64,000 nt of DNA. It comes from Homalodisca vitripennis (Eukaryota; Arthropoda; Insecta; Hemiptera; Cicadellidae). The stretch lies in contig NC_060213.1 in the NCBI RefSeq assembly GCF_021130785.1, forward strand, positions 131,516,001 to 131,580,000, read 5' to 3'. Position numbers and translations under genes: made by a program. The notes below the pieces were generated by a model. That model saw only the letters and a list, made by a program, of their open reading frames with translations, was not told the DNA's origin and ran no database searches. How positions within the stretch are numbered: the first letter of the stretch is position 1; every line of letters starts with the position of its first letter. Positions 36,970 through 49,253 of this stretch are shown in pieces.

Positions 36970-37785
36970 GGTATTTATGAATAAGTTATAATGACGTTTT
37001 TTAGTATCATTACACTGTAGACGAGTACATAATTATCGGAAAAAAATCAAAAAAATCACTTTCGGTCGGAAATAAAATACACCTGAAAAACTCTAATTAT
37101 TAGAACTTCAACTACTTCGGACTTAATTTATTGAGGTAAACGTGGCACTTCTGATTGAGTTAGAACGACGATGTTTGTTATCATTAAACTGTACTCAACT
37201 ACCTATATAATTATCGAGAAACAAAACAATAAAATAACTTTCGGTCGGTAAATACCGAAGAAAAGCTCTCTACAGATTCAAGTTTTGACGATTTTGGATT
37301 TCACTGGTTGAGTGGTTGAGGTAAAGTGGTATGTAGGGGCTTTATACATATATACGTCGGAGATATATGTATTAGTCGATGTTGAATTAATACCTAAAAT
37401 AAACGTCCTAACATAATTATAAGTACCACTTTTACCTCAACCACTCAACCAGTGAAATCCAAAATCGTCAAAGCTTAAATCTGTAGAGAGTTTTTCTTCG
37501 GTATTTACCGACCGGAAGTGATTTTTTTTTCGATAATTATATAGGTACATTATACAGTTAAAAAAAAAAAACTCGTCGTCCTAACTCAGTCGAAAACACT
37601 ACATTTACCTCAATCACTGAAGTCCAAATTAGTTGAAGTTCTAATCATTAGATTTTTTTCAAGTGCACGAGTATTTTCCGACAGAAAGTGATTTTTTATA
37701 TTTTTTCGATAATTATATACACGTCTACAGTTTAATGACACCTAAAATCAACGTCGTAACTTAATTCTAAGCAGTCATTTTACGT
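36965..37785. repeat. Long inverted repeat (foldback) inside the hAT element
   Basis: The left arm 36,965-37,330 and right arm 37,426-37,785 are inverted copies. For example, tttcactggttgagtggttg near 37,300 pairs with caaccactcaaccagtgaaa near 37,438. The spacer is about 95 bp. Each arm carries direct sub-repeats with cores ending in ttgaggta, at about 36,930-36,973, 37,093-37,140 and 37,267-37,324. Confidence 0.85.
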
Positions 37786-38140
37786 CCTCAAAACGAATTT
37801 GAACGTAGTGGTCGCTAATTTAAACTGTTCGCCGTGTTACGGTTCAGGTTATTTTGCGACGTCACGTGACCGCGCCCTATAGAAATAACGTGATTACACT
37901 ACACTATCCGAAAGGCCGAGCCCAAAAGTATCGTTTGATACTTTATGATTTAAACGAAAGGACAATTATATTTTTAACAACGGTCACTTTAATCAATTAA
38001 ATCAATCAATTTAATGTTTGTAGACAAGAGTAATTATAACTCTCCTTTTTTCTCCTGCTCCTTGCTTTATTTTTTAAGGTGTCTTAAAATTTCGGGGGAG
38101 GTCCGGACCTCCTGGACCCCCTTCCTTCGCTACGCCACTG

Positions 38141-38148
38141 TCCCTTAC
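38141..38148. repeat. Target-site duplication, right
   Basis: The string tcccttac directly follows the right end of the hAT element. Confidence 0.92.
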
Positions 38149-38746
38149 GCTACTGTATTCACATAAACCATCACATAAATTAATTACAGACCAAATAAAA
38201 CCCAAATCGAGAAGATTAACTCAATTGAGTGAGTTGGGTCACTAAACTAAAAGATCAGTATTGACAATGTGAGCCCAACGTAACCCTGTTACTACCGGAA
38301 CCCTTGTCTGCAGTCGGTCAGTGCCTCTGAGACTAAATATACACTTCTAACTAACCAAGCGACTACTCTCTGTGTATGTGAGTCTTTGTGTGTTAGCTAT
38401 AGTTATCTATCATTTTTATATTCTTACTTAATTAAATCGGATCATGTCTGTAAAAGTACTATTAAAATTACGAACATTAAGAATAATGGAAATCGAGCGA
38501 CGGGATTGTAATAGCTGCTATTACCTTTGCCAAGTTTCTTCAAGTTCCGTGGATATTTAGGACCTGTAGCTCTGTACTGTATCCACTTAGGGTGGACGGT
38601 TGGTGAATTAGGACGTTTGGCTACGGGACGGTAACAAAACACAATTCCTTTACAATGAAACGTATGTACTTACGTATTTGAATATATACAAGTTTAACTT
38701 TAATGCTATCATTTAATGATTTGACTTTCCTACAACTTCTTTAAAG

Positions 38747-38747
<1 letters not shown>

Positions 38748-38777
<30 letters not shown>
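38748..38777. repeat. (AT)n tract in copy 2 only
   Basis: This TA run lies where copy 1 has aagttataagaaaaacag (about 9,774). It arose after the duplication. Confidence 0.9.
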
Positions 38778-38781
<4 letters not shown>

Positions 38782-39600
38782 CAGGAAATAACTGACACAT
38801 TTGTTATACCCAACTTTATTGTATTGGAGTAACCAGTACAGTTAGGTCCACAGTATATATTTGTTTTAGTGATATGTTAAACATAAGCTAACAAATTCGC
38901 TTCAAACACGTCTTCTCTAAAGAAGAATTAACCTACGGTATTTTAAATATTTCATACATTGTGGTAGATAGCGTTTGCCTCATTTGTCGCCTCATTATTT
39001 TTATAAAATGTCCTGGCCAGAGCTTGTGTAGCTATTTAAGGGTGTGAATGTTGAAATTAACTCCAGTTCACCTTCTACTTAATGCTGTGTCTCAAATTAG
39101 ACGCTGTCACAGACATAATTGTGCACCTGATGAGATGATAGAAATACTACTTCACTTAGGTTACAATATATTTTTTAGAGTTTGCGTCTGTGAAATCGGA
39201 TCGATTATAGAACTCATTTTAAGCCTCCTCATTGCCGACTGGACATCTCTTCAGACGGACACAACTCCAGATTTCAGGAGTCAAGTCTGCGACAGTGCCA
39301 CACTTCAGACGCAGCATTAAGAAGAAAGTACACTGGAGTTGAACTCAACATTCATATTGACTCAAACCTTCCTACAATTTGCTACTTTGAATTGAATAGC
39401 GTTCTAATCCAACTATTAATTTCCTTGCTGGAAAATGAGGATAATAAAATATGAATAACTCTCTTATCCTCTTTGTTATTCATGGATAGTTCATCTGCAG
39501 ATCCCTAACAATTTGTACTGGAATACTTAATATAATAGCAGTACTGATTATTAGTGTTTTCCATCAAATTGATAGAGGAATTATCTATATGAAAGAAATC

Positions 39601-39858
39601 GTCAAACGCGATGGAGGCCATCAAAAGGGTTAAAAATATGAAAATTTAACTTTCAAAAATTAGGTAAAGACACTGAAAATCAGCACGTTTTGTCAATAGT
39701 CGGTCTGAGTGTAGTTAGCAGACGCTGTTTTAACATTTATTTATGTGTCTGGAAGTTGGTTTTAAGTAGAATAGTAATAAAAATATGATATGATAAAAAA
39801 AATCATCGTTTCAATATTTTTTTAACCCCTTTGGGGTAACCTCCCATACGAGTTGCAC
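39601..39858. mobile_element. Small foldback/MITE-like element, copy 2
   Basis: This is the duplicate of 11,114-11,369, nearly unchanged, with the same inverted arms. It predates the segmental duplication. Confidence 0.55.
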
Positions 39859-42800
39859 TAAAACTGACTCAGTTCACAGTCGATTTCTGTCTTAAAAAAT
39901 TCGTCTATTGATTTAAACAGAAAAAAGACAGTGTTTTTAAACAATTTAAATTGTCTCTTAATTCCAGGAATTTTTTGAAGTTAATTTTTTATTTTTCGAT
40001 ATAAAATTTTGCATGATTATATAGTCAATTTCATAAACTGTTTTATTAATATAAATGTTTATTAATATTTTAAATTTATATAATTATTTCATATAAATAA
40101 ATTCCTGGCCAATATTTTCAGCACACGAAAAATTAGATTTTGGTTTATTCCTTAGAAAATTTAAGTTTTACCATGGTTACACCAAATTATTTTAAGATTG
40201 CAAAGTAATTAAATAAAGCTTTAAATCATCTCAACATGAAAACATACATTTTACACTTGCAATCCATATACCTGTAGTGTATTTCCTGTACATGGCCATC
40301 ACTCTGTATACTAAGAGGTTTATAGTCTTATTTTATGTACCTCCATAAATACAGGAATCTGTGTAAACCCTTTCTATGGCAAAAGTAATAATTAGCTGAT
40401 TATGAGTTTTCAAGTGTACTTGATTCCTTGAACAAAGAAAGAATTAAAAATATAGAAAGTAAAATATAACTTATTACAGTCCGTATCCCTTCAGCTTTTG
40501 AAATCTTTTACGTAGACCGATTGAATCTTGATTGGAGTATTTAGTGCTTTTAAACAAACAAAATGCTCACCAAAACTTATTTCTTCTAACCTAATAAACT
40601 TAGTTTTAAATATTTCATTTTAGTTGCTAACCACAATTTCTAATTAGTAGTAAAACAGAGTTTTAATTTAATTTAAATAAGAATGAAACAAATAATAAAG
40701 GAGCCACACTAGTTACTTATATGTGAATATCTTAGTCACAAGAGAGCAGTTAATTCCGAGCTATCTACATAAACAATTGTAGCCGTGAATACCAACTGAG
40801 AGAAACAACTGCGGAACAACATGCGACCCTTGCGGCACTCCATCCCTCATTGTAACACTTCGTAATTGAGCACCGATGTATAAATTGGCTACAAAAAAGC
40901 TGAAAGTCAGTGCCTATAAGCAATGAAATATGCTTAACCAATTCTAATAGCTTATAAATTGCACCTAGTATTAAATCAAAGATTACAATTTCTCTTTTAA
41001 TTAAAGAGGGTGTATTTTTGTTAATTATTATTTTTATGGTTCATTATAATAGTATACATAGTGACATATGCATGTTGTGTATATAGTAAAATTCCTATAG
41101 ACAATTATATTTTTAAATACCAGATTTGCAATAAATGATTAAATCTTTCTTTACTAAGGAAATAATTGATCAACTCTTAGAAAAGCTACTAATTATGTAA
41201 TGCCATAATGTTTAGTTTTTTATAGCCAAATTATAAAAATAATTTTAATATGGTAAGTTATTCAATACACATAGAAATTAAATGTAACATAGTTTCAAGA
41301 TTTTATTATAGAATAGGGTTTTTCAATAGCAATATGTATTGGTAAATTTATTCTATTCTAAAAAAATAAAAATCATTATCATTATCGGTTTCTGCTGGTA
41401 ATATTTTTTAGTCGCTGTTGGTACCGATTATCTTTATATTTTCATTTATTTAAGTAATGATTATTTTTGTATCAATAAGTGTTTATATCATGTTTCTATC
41501 TGTTTGTATGATACAAAATATGTTTGTATGTAAGAAAAAATAACTATCCATATTTTTTTATTCTTTTAAATCATATGATTTCTCGCATTATTATTATTCT
41601 CAGTAGAGAATTATTAAATTTTAATTATTAAAGTAATGATTATTTTTTATCAATAAGTGTATACATCATGTTTCTATCTGTTTCTTAAAAAAATTGTTCG
41701 TAGTTAAGAGAAAGTTATTATTCGTATTACTTTTATTCTTATAAAGATATTAGTTTTCTAACTTGCTCGTATGTTAAAATAATACCAAAATAGTTGACAA
41801 AAATATCTCTACAAAGAATAACTATTGCTAAAAGACACACACCTACTGACGGGTTCTAGGCTTGTGGTATTTAGCAACATGTAATTGAGTTATGGAAGAC
41901 CACATCAGCATTTCCTCAGCTGCTGAGCCGGGCCTATCAGTCGGGTCGGCGTAGTTCATCTTTTTGTTTAGTGTGCAATCACAAGAGCTTTACAGCAAAA
42001 ACACATTTTTGTTGCGGTTTAGGAATTTATTAGATAATTTTTATTGTATATTATATCTTTAAATCCATACCATTTATATTTTTATAATCAACTAGGAAAC
42101 CCTGACGACCACTTATGAAATAGTTAGTCACTAACGCTAAAGATTACTCATACATAATAAACTTAAGGTGCAGATAAATATAATTATTTACAGTTTTTAT
42201 ATATTTATATTTGTGAAGTATTTATATAAATTTACATTTCAACGTCTCATTAATTTTAACAAACGTGAAACGACTTTTGCATCCTTGTAGTTTACACACA
42301 ATCTAAAGTTAAACTTGATATATTGAAGTTAGTTTAATTGTTTAAAATAATTACTACTCGCAAATATAAAATTGCTCTGTTTCTCTAACAAACTGTGCAA
42401 GTGTCGCTCCTAATGTACAATTGATTTGCAAGCATTTATTCTTTGTACAGTTAGTTGTGAGATTAAAGATACACTTTATGAAAAAAACTATTTAGATTAT
42501 AAAAAATAAAATAAAAAATTTATTTAAATAGGTGTATTGCTTTACTATGTATTTGTTAAGAGTTACATTAAAAACCAACCTGATATATGTTGCCATTTTA
42601 CATAGTTGTTGGTGTTATAGAAACTAGATGATTTTTATTTGTAAGGTCGCCACGAAACTGTGGGCGGAAGCAGTAAACGCAAACTGATAAGGCATGATGG
42701 TGCTGGGTGAAAGCGGGAAGGGTGGAAAGAAGATAAGTTTCAGTCATAAAAGGGTTCGATTTCAAAGCCATTCATCTAAAGAAAGCACCGAAGTGGCATT

Positions 42801-44754
42801 CACTTACTCACCTCTTTCAACTTCAATCTTCTTAATATTACAAAGATAATCGTACTCCGTACAACAAAAGATAGGGCTTACCTTAAGAAGAACAGTAAAT
42901 AGCAAATAAGGAACTGTTATTATTAGTTATGCCATGTAATATTTTACACCCAATAACTCGATCATATTTTGTGTAAAGATGTAACTTGATTAATTTATAG
43001 GGTAATTGTGGAGCGAACTGCAGCTAGGCCACGAAATAGGCCATCGTGTTAGTTGTTGGGGTAGATAAATAGCTGGGAGATATACAGAGTTAAAATACAC
43101 TCTTCTTAAATGTTAAAAACCATGACAATTCCATCAAGGTCAGAATGCCTTCGCCCTTGGCTTTGATTGCTGATTGTTAAAACTATATGTAAAATTTATC
43201 TTAAGACCATCAATGACTTGTGTCAGGTAAGACTTAGGCTTTCTATTTTATTTGCTTTGTTAAATAACTTGAGTTGTGGCTATTCTATGAATTTGCCAAA
43301 TGTAATGTAACATTATAAGCGATATGAAGTGCAAAACTAATATTTGTTTGTCTGACACACTATAGTAACTCTATTTACGTCCCTATCCCAAAATTTGGAA
43401 ACAAATTCTGTTGTGAAGTTAAACACTATCCTGTCCAATTGATTTCAAGGGAATAAAATCCTACATTTTAATTCAGCCAAATTTAGTCCCGTTACTTTAG
43501 GTTCAACACAAGAAAAGTCAGTGGAGATTTCAACTTTTTCCATTTTTAATTATAAAGCGACACGTTTTGATTAAGAAAACCCACTATTAATATGGATGTC
43601 CTTGTATATTTAAATTTAAATTTGAAAAATTTATATTACATTTGAAATTTTGATTAGTATAATTATATTACAATACTACTAGTAGTAATATTGTACCGCA
43701 ATGTTGAGCCAAGAAGGTTTAGGACATATCAAATTGGTTTGATGGGTGGTGTATAATAGTTTATATAATTATTATATTACAGTGTTATGTAGAGATATAT
43801 CTCAAAAGTCTTATACATAACTGCATCACCTACTAAATATTTCAAAAACATCAAAAGGAATAAAATAAAAACGACAAGTGTGGTGGAGTTAAGCTGTATT
43901 GTTTTATGAAACAAGGTAATAAATATGAATAAAATTGTATTAAGTACTCCTAGGTAAATATAAGTCATAACCAAGAATATAAGAATATAGAGTGTGGGGT
44001 CTGTCCTTATTAAATGAAACACCTATGGTCAGGAATGTAGCTTTCTTCCTACCAAATGGCATCAGGTCAACCGCCTTCTATTTGGTGGTATAACTGTATA
44101 CTGTATATGGCTGTATCTATTAGATGAGATGTTTGGACTCTCCCTAACGATTTAAGAAAATCTCATCTGTGAAAATTTTAAGTTGATGAAATTAAGTTCA
44201 TTTGATAAAATATAGGGTGTTTGAAAAAGACCTACCTAGTTTTATGTACAATGTGTTTTACAATCTGTACACATACACTATAATAGTTTTGGTATTTGAT
44301 TCATCTACTCTTCAAGTTTGGCCTCCCAGTAGGTGGCAGGTCTGCTTCACCTTGAGACCTTCGGAGCTGTGCAGAGTTATTTTGCTACAACGTGTACTCC
44401 GATTTTTTTGAACCACATGACATATCGATCCCACGTTGATGTCTACTAAAATTAAAGAAAACTTGAAGGAATTCCCTTTCAGGATGTACTAATTCAAACA
44501 TTTTTTCATTAATTTGGCCATTGGGATATCTGATGTTTTTGTAAAATTATATTTGATTCTCTTTTGAAAACCTTACCATACGTTTCCCCACAACAAAACG
44601 AACGGACGCGAGTAACTTGGCTGTCAATGGAAGTCTGCTGAGCATTCTACATTAATTTAAAACTAATATAAAAAAATAGATTTTTTGTGACGCCTTTCGT
44701 CTAAAGGAAAGCAACATAAAAACCACAAAACTGAAAAGGTTGTAGGTTAACATG

Positions 44755-45010
44755 TTGAAGTATTGAGACTTTTAGTTTTAAACACTTAGCTTCTATAATA
44801 GAGTTACAAACTTCTGCGTCACCCTCTCGTCTTTACTACTTCAAGACTTTTAGTTTTTTGGCACTCTCTTTCTATAATATAGTTACAAAGTCTTCGTCAT
44901 ACTTTACTCTAGTCTACCGAAAGACAGATTTGGTAACTCTTGTACTATAATAGTGTTACATAGTTCTGTGTCATTCTATACTCTTGACTACTAGAAAACT
45001 TTTTGTTTTA
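44755..45010 (+). repeat. 150-bp tandem repeat, contracted, copy 2
   Basis: Only one ctgcgtcaccctctcg marker remains (44,815), followed directly by the diverged right-edge unit. Relative to copy 1, two whole units (about 300 bp) are missing. Confidence 0.88.
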
Positions 45011-45230
45011 GGTTTTGAGCAAGTGAATTAGACAACATTTTGTATTGAACCTTCCATATTAAAAATTATTGTACACTAGTTATTACAATTAGTAGAAAAA
45101 AGTATTTATAACAAAATTGTCAGTGCTGAGCGGTATAATATAAAATTGTTATTTGCTGCTTTTTTAAGTTACATTTTATGGAAAAATGTGTCTGGTTTAA
45201 TTATCAGGGTCTATGTAATTTATTTGATAG

Positions 45231-45232
<2 letters not shown>

Positions 45233-45286
<54 letters not shown>
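45233..45286. repeat. (AT)n microsatellite, copy 2
   Basis: Same locus as 17,071-17,131, about 27 dinucleotides long. The length difference between copies is normal slippage. Confidence 0.97.
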
Positions 45287-45289
<3 letters not shown>

Positions 45290-47682
45290 TGTTTGTCTAT
45301 ACGTTCTTTATAGGCTCAGAAATTATTTTACTGATCATTATGAAAATTAGTATGTGTATGTATTATTCTACGTAGAATGTTTATATACTATGGCCATTGA
45401 TGTAACTCACCGCCAGGCTGCGCTGCAAAATATAAAGGTTATCAATGCTCCTGCACATTAAAATTTGCAATTACGAGACAGTTACGTACACTAAATAGCA
45501 AAATACTGTTTGAAAGCGCTAAGTTTTGATGTATTTTTGTCTTAAAAATAAATTTCTGATTGAATAAAAACCTTGAGTGTTAAAGTACTTTACAATAAAT
45601 TACATGTACGTGTACAATGGCTATAAAAATAAACTTTTACAGGTTTTCTCGATCGTGGCAACAAGGTAAACCCTTCATTCTGCATTGGCTTTGGAAATAC
45701 GATTCACTGCTCATACACGGATAAAGCTTACGAAAAGCGTGCGAAGCCGGACACATCGGGTAATACATAAAATAGCCTACAGCAGTACGTGAACGTGAAA
45801 AATTTCCAACCTTATATTACTTGAAGAAAGGTTTCAATTTCAATAGTTTTCTAGAAATCAAGGACTGATACATGTAGAGTTGTGATGGTGGGGGGATGTT
45901 AACAGCCAGTCACATGTGCTTCTCTTCGTAATAACACTTTACCTCGGGCATCCAATCTGGGAATATCTTGACATTTAACTGTACTTCGCTACGTTGAGAG
46001 CCGTTGTTTGTTGAGAGAAACCCATTATAATTTTTTCAAAATACACACCAACCTTGAGATATATAAAATAATGGATTTTCTTATGAATCGTTCAGATGCA
46101 CGTATCGCTACATTTAGACAGTATTTTAAAATAAATTTGTAGAAAATTATTGACTGGATCTAATGATCTGTTAATGTGATAGAATTAATAAACTGAATTA
46201 CCATTATGTTAATATTGTACAGTAAATTTAACTTAATATAGAATAAGATACGAACGTTTCTATAATATATAAAATTAGTTGCAAAGTTAATTATAATTGT
46301 ACAGAGTGCAAGTTAAACGAGAACCGTATTATTTACCGTTTAACCTGTAAACATGTTATATCATATCAGAAATGTACTGAATATTTTAAATCACAGATGT
46401 GTTTAACTCAGCCCTCCATGTCGTAAATGATATGGAACGCAAGGAAAACACAGCAAATACATGTTCTTAAATTGAAACTCTTCTCTCTCTTAGAGTATAC
46501 TCTAGTAATTTCTTCTTGGTGTTGTGTTTTGCTAAATTCCAGGCTTTCTGAATGTTAGGGTATATTTTATTTTTAGTTTGTATAACCATTTCTCTTTGGT
46601 TACCCACTCAGTACTAGGTGGTAGTGTATTGATCTGCGCTTCAAAACTGTAACTTTCACAACACCACTTTTAGCAATGAAAACTTTCCAATGAACTTCAA
46701 GAATTTTTAGTACCAAATATATTTGATTCAAAGTAATTAAGAATACTAAACTGGAAGAGAGTGCAGAAATTTTAAGACTTAAAGAAAGATTAAGACTATA
46801 AATAACGAAATTTTAAGACTATAAATGCCCAAAAAAAATAAAAAGCTGTCATAAAACGTTTTTAGTGTAACAAACAGTTTAGGTTCTTTTTTAATTGGAA
46901 ATTGGTTTTAAGGAACATGGTTAAAATTTCTAACGTAATAACACACATTTTGTTCTATGATTGGAAATGCATTTCACACATCTATTATATGGGATATGCA
47001 ACAGAGAATGACTACATTTACTCATTTTTGGTCTATTTATGGATATATCCAAGCAACCGTAAGATCTATTATAGTAGTAAAGTCTCTATCTGTATAAATG
47101 GTGACCTCTTTCCTCAGTAGATCAGAAATTTCACTCCAAACTAGCCACTCTTTGAGTACCAAGAGCCAATAAAATCGTCCCGCGGGGTTTTCAGACTAAT
47201 ATGTAAGAAAAGTCATACTCATTATTACAGATACTTACTTTTTTACCCCAAAAATAAAAAATATTATTCAACCCTAAATAAGATCATCAAGCAAGTTAAG
47301 TTAAGTCTTTAGCAATAAAACCTATCAACAGAAACGTTTTAAGCCAAAATAGTAGGTATGGGTTTTAATTTGAAGATCGGGGAAAAAGAAACACAATAAA
47401 ACATCACTTCATAACATATATGCACAAATCCAACACATGATTCATTCAGATGGTTGGAAAGGTTTTTTTTATATTGGTGATTTCGGTATTTTCATCATGG
47501 TCCTTCATTAATATGATTAAGTTTCACGTATAACTAACATTGATATAAACCAAAATGGTATTTTACAATGCAAGTCTGTTTAAATTTAGTGTACTTTGTA
47601 AATTTTGTTTTCTATTGTTGGGGATTTAAGACTATAAATAAAGTGTAATAAAACAGGTAAAGATAAAGTTTCGGTTGTAAGG

Positions 47683-48095
47683 TTTATTATGTAGTAATAT
47701 ACTTAACAATATCAAATTAATCCAAACGATGATATACGGTTTTGTTTTCGCCGAAAACATTATCATTTCAAAATACAAGCTGCGAAAGGAATATGTATCA
47801 ATATTATTTTATCCGTACTCAAACCTTAAGGTCCACCATTCTCAATATTGAGATAGATTGTTGTCGTTATTACACCATCTGGTTTCTTACCCAGTTGTGT
47901 CTGACTGTGCAAATTCCAACCTGTACAAAAATCTGTTTAATATAACATAGTACTTTTAAATAATCTCAGTGACTTTTATTATTTTGACGTCATCTGTAAA
48001 TATAAACTCTGTAGGAATGAATTTCCGATAAACATTTGTAGACCTGCATTATTCTTATAACATCAAAGTTGCTATACCTTGTAGTATAAATAGTA
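47683..48095 (-). repeat. Inverted copy of 49,254-49,672
   Basis: The string gtactcaaaccttaaggt (47,816-47,833) and the following ccaccattctcaatattgag are the reverse complement of the sequence at 49,495-49,529. Pairing extends from about 47,683/49,672 to 48,095/49,254 with moderate divergence. The arms enclose 1.16 kb that includes the tRNA-like hairpin and the 5S-like SINE. Confidence 0.88.
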
Positions 48096-48182
48096 TATAT
48101 ATATATATAAATTTGGTCTTCCGATCATGTTAGTTTGCTTATGTAAACACATATGTGACAGATACGGCCAAATACAAAATAA

Positions 48183-48290
48183 TTGAATCAGAAAAAGTAA
48201 GCGCTCTGTGGTGTAATGGTAGCACATTCACCCGGCAAGTGAGAGATCCGGGTTCGACTCCCGGCGGAGCAAGTACTTTTTGTGATTCAA
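48183..48290. repeat. Inverted flanks that extend the tRNA-like acceptor stem
   Basis: The 24 bases at 48,183-48,206 (ttgaatcagaaaaagta.. gctc) pair with 48,267-48,290 (gagc..tactttttgtgattcaa) at 20 of 24 positions. The tRNA-like fold thus sits at the tip of a long stem. Confidence 0.85.
48202..48272 (+). tRNA. tRNA-like gene or tRNA pseudogene, apparent anticodon GGC
   Basis: This cloverleaf folds well. The D-stem is GTGT/GCAC, the anticodon stem TTCAC/GTGAG, and the T-stem CCGGG/CCCGG around TTCGACT. Acceptor pairing is GCTCTG with CGGAGC. Box A (TGGTGTAATGG) and box B (GGTTCGACTCC) fit the Pol III consensus. The anticodon loop reads CCGGCAA, giving GGC (Ala), but position 33 is C instead of the near-universal U and the alanine G3:U70 pair is missing. 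Function as alanine tRNA is therefore doubtful; a SINE-like or pseudogene copy is likely. It is absent from copy 1. Confidence 0.6.
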
Positions 48291-48335
48291 CGTTTATTAA
48301 AATTAAATAAGGCTATTGCCATTTTATACAATTTA

Positions 48336-48384
<49 letters not shown>

Positions 48385-48909
48385 TTTTTTATCCTATATA
48401 TATATAGGATCAAAAAGACTCATTTAATAAAGTAAACATTTTCTTATGAACTTCATTTTTAGTCACGTTATAAAGGTAGAGAAAAGAGGGTAATCTCCAC
48501 TACGTTGAATACATCGGGTACTAGATTAGTCATGTTTTCTTTGTTTAGAACGTGGAATAAATCTCTCATAATAAGACAAAGTGGTTCATTTAAGGCTGCT
48601 CATTTCTCGAATCCTGTTTAAAGCAACTTCAGACTCCTCTTCTGTTCTCAGGTCTCACCCCCCTCTCTGTCACTCTCCTCAGATTCTTATTCAGTCATAT
48701 TCAGTCTTCATCTTCAGTTCTGTAGTATAAACCAAAGAGAACTGAGAACTCGTATAATGGAAGGAATCGTATGAGATTGAAATTTTGAGAACATTAAAGA
48801 ATCCTTCAATTCTGATTATTATTAATCATTAAAAGATATTGTATCAGGAAAAGTATCTATTAACATCATTATTATGCGTCAGTATTTCCAATGACGTAGT
48901 CTACCGTGT

Positions 48910-49150
48910 AAAACGGTTATCGCAAGATAATCGGATCAAGCAAACGTCGAGCGTGGCTGTTTCTTGGATGGGTGGCCGCTGAGTGATCCTGTCCTTGCAA
49001 GCAGTCCGCCTGCCCAGGCATTGGTGATGGTCCGGAAGTCACCTTTAATCTGTTTGTCCGCAGGTTAAGTGTTAGAGAGAGCTTCTTTACCCTAAATGTT
49101 GCCTGTTTAAATGAGGAATCTTTAATTTACTTTTATTATACAATACTATT
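48910..49150 (+). mobile_element. 5S rRNA-like SINE with LINE-like 3' tail, copy 2
   Basis: This is the duplicate of the element at 20,040. Its C-box region reads cttggatgggtggccgc (48,963-48,979), closer to 5S in one base and further in another. The LINE-like tail is at about 49,062-49,110. It predates the segmental duplication. Confidence 0.68.
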
Positions 49151-49253
49151 ATGTTTTTATTTTTAATTTATTCAAATTTATTAGAACGTTCCTATAGATA
49201 TTTTTGTTCAATTTCATTACAGAAAGCAGGACATCCGACATACACAAATAATA

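Larger units (their letters stand above)
36434..38140. mobile_element. hAT-superfamily DNA transposon, decayed, copy 2 only
   Basis: The ends are CAGTAGCGTAGC (36,434) and gctacgccactg (38,129-38,140), inverted with one mismatch. A perfect 8-bp target duplication, tcccttac, flanks the element (36,426-36,433 and 38,141-38,148). The empty site is seen in copy 1 near 9,178 (catcctttacactactg). TIR sequence, 8-bp duplication and a transposase fragment all point to hAT. At 1.7 kb it is far too short for a full element. Its centre is a long inverted repeat built of ~170-bp sub-repeats (about 36,965-37,330 against 37,426-37,785). Confidence 0.9.
47681..48421. other. Copy 2-specific rearranged block
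   Basis: Copy 1 reads ggttgtaagtattattaaag, then acatatttaataaagtaaa (19,541 onwards). In copy 2 the join at ggttgtaagg is followed by 0.74 kb of other sequence before atttaataaagtaaa resumes at 48,422. The block holds an inverted copy of 49,254-49,672, a tRNA-like hairpin, an (AT)n tract (48,339-48,382) and the palindrome ATCCTATATATATATAGGAT (48,391-48,410). No target duplication is seen, so rearrangement rather than simple transposition is likely. Confidence 0.85.
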
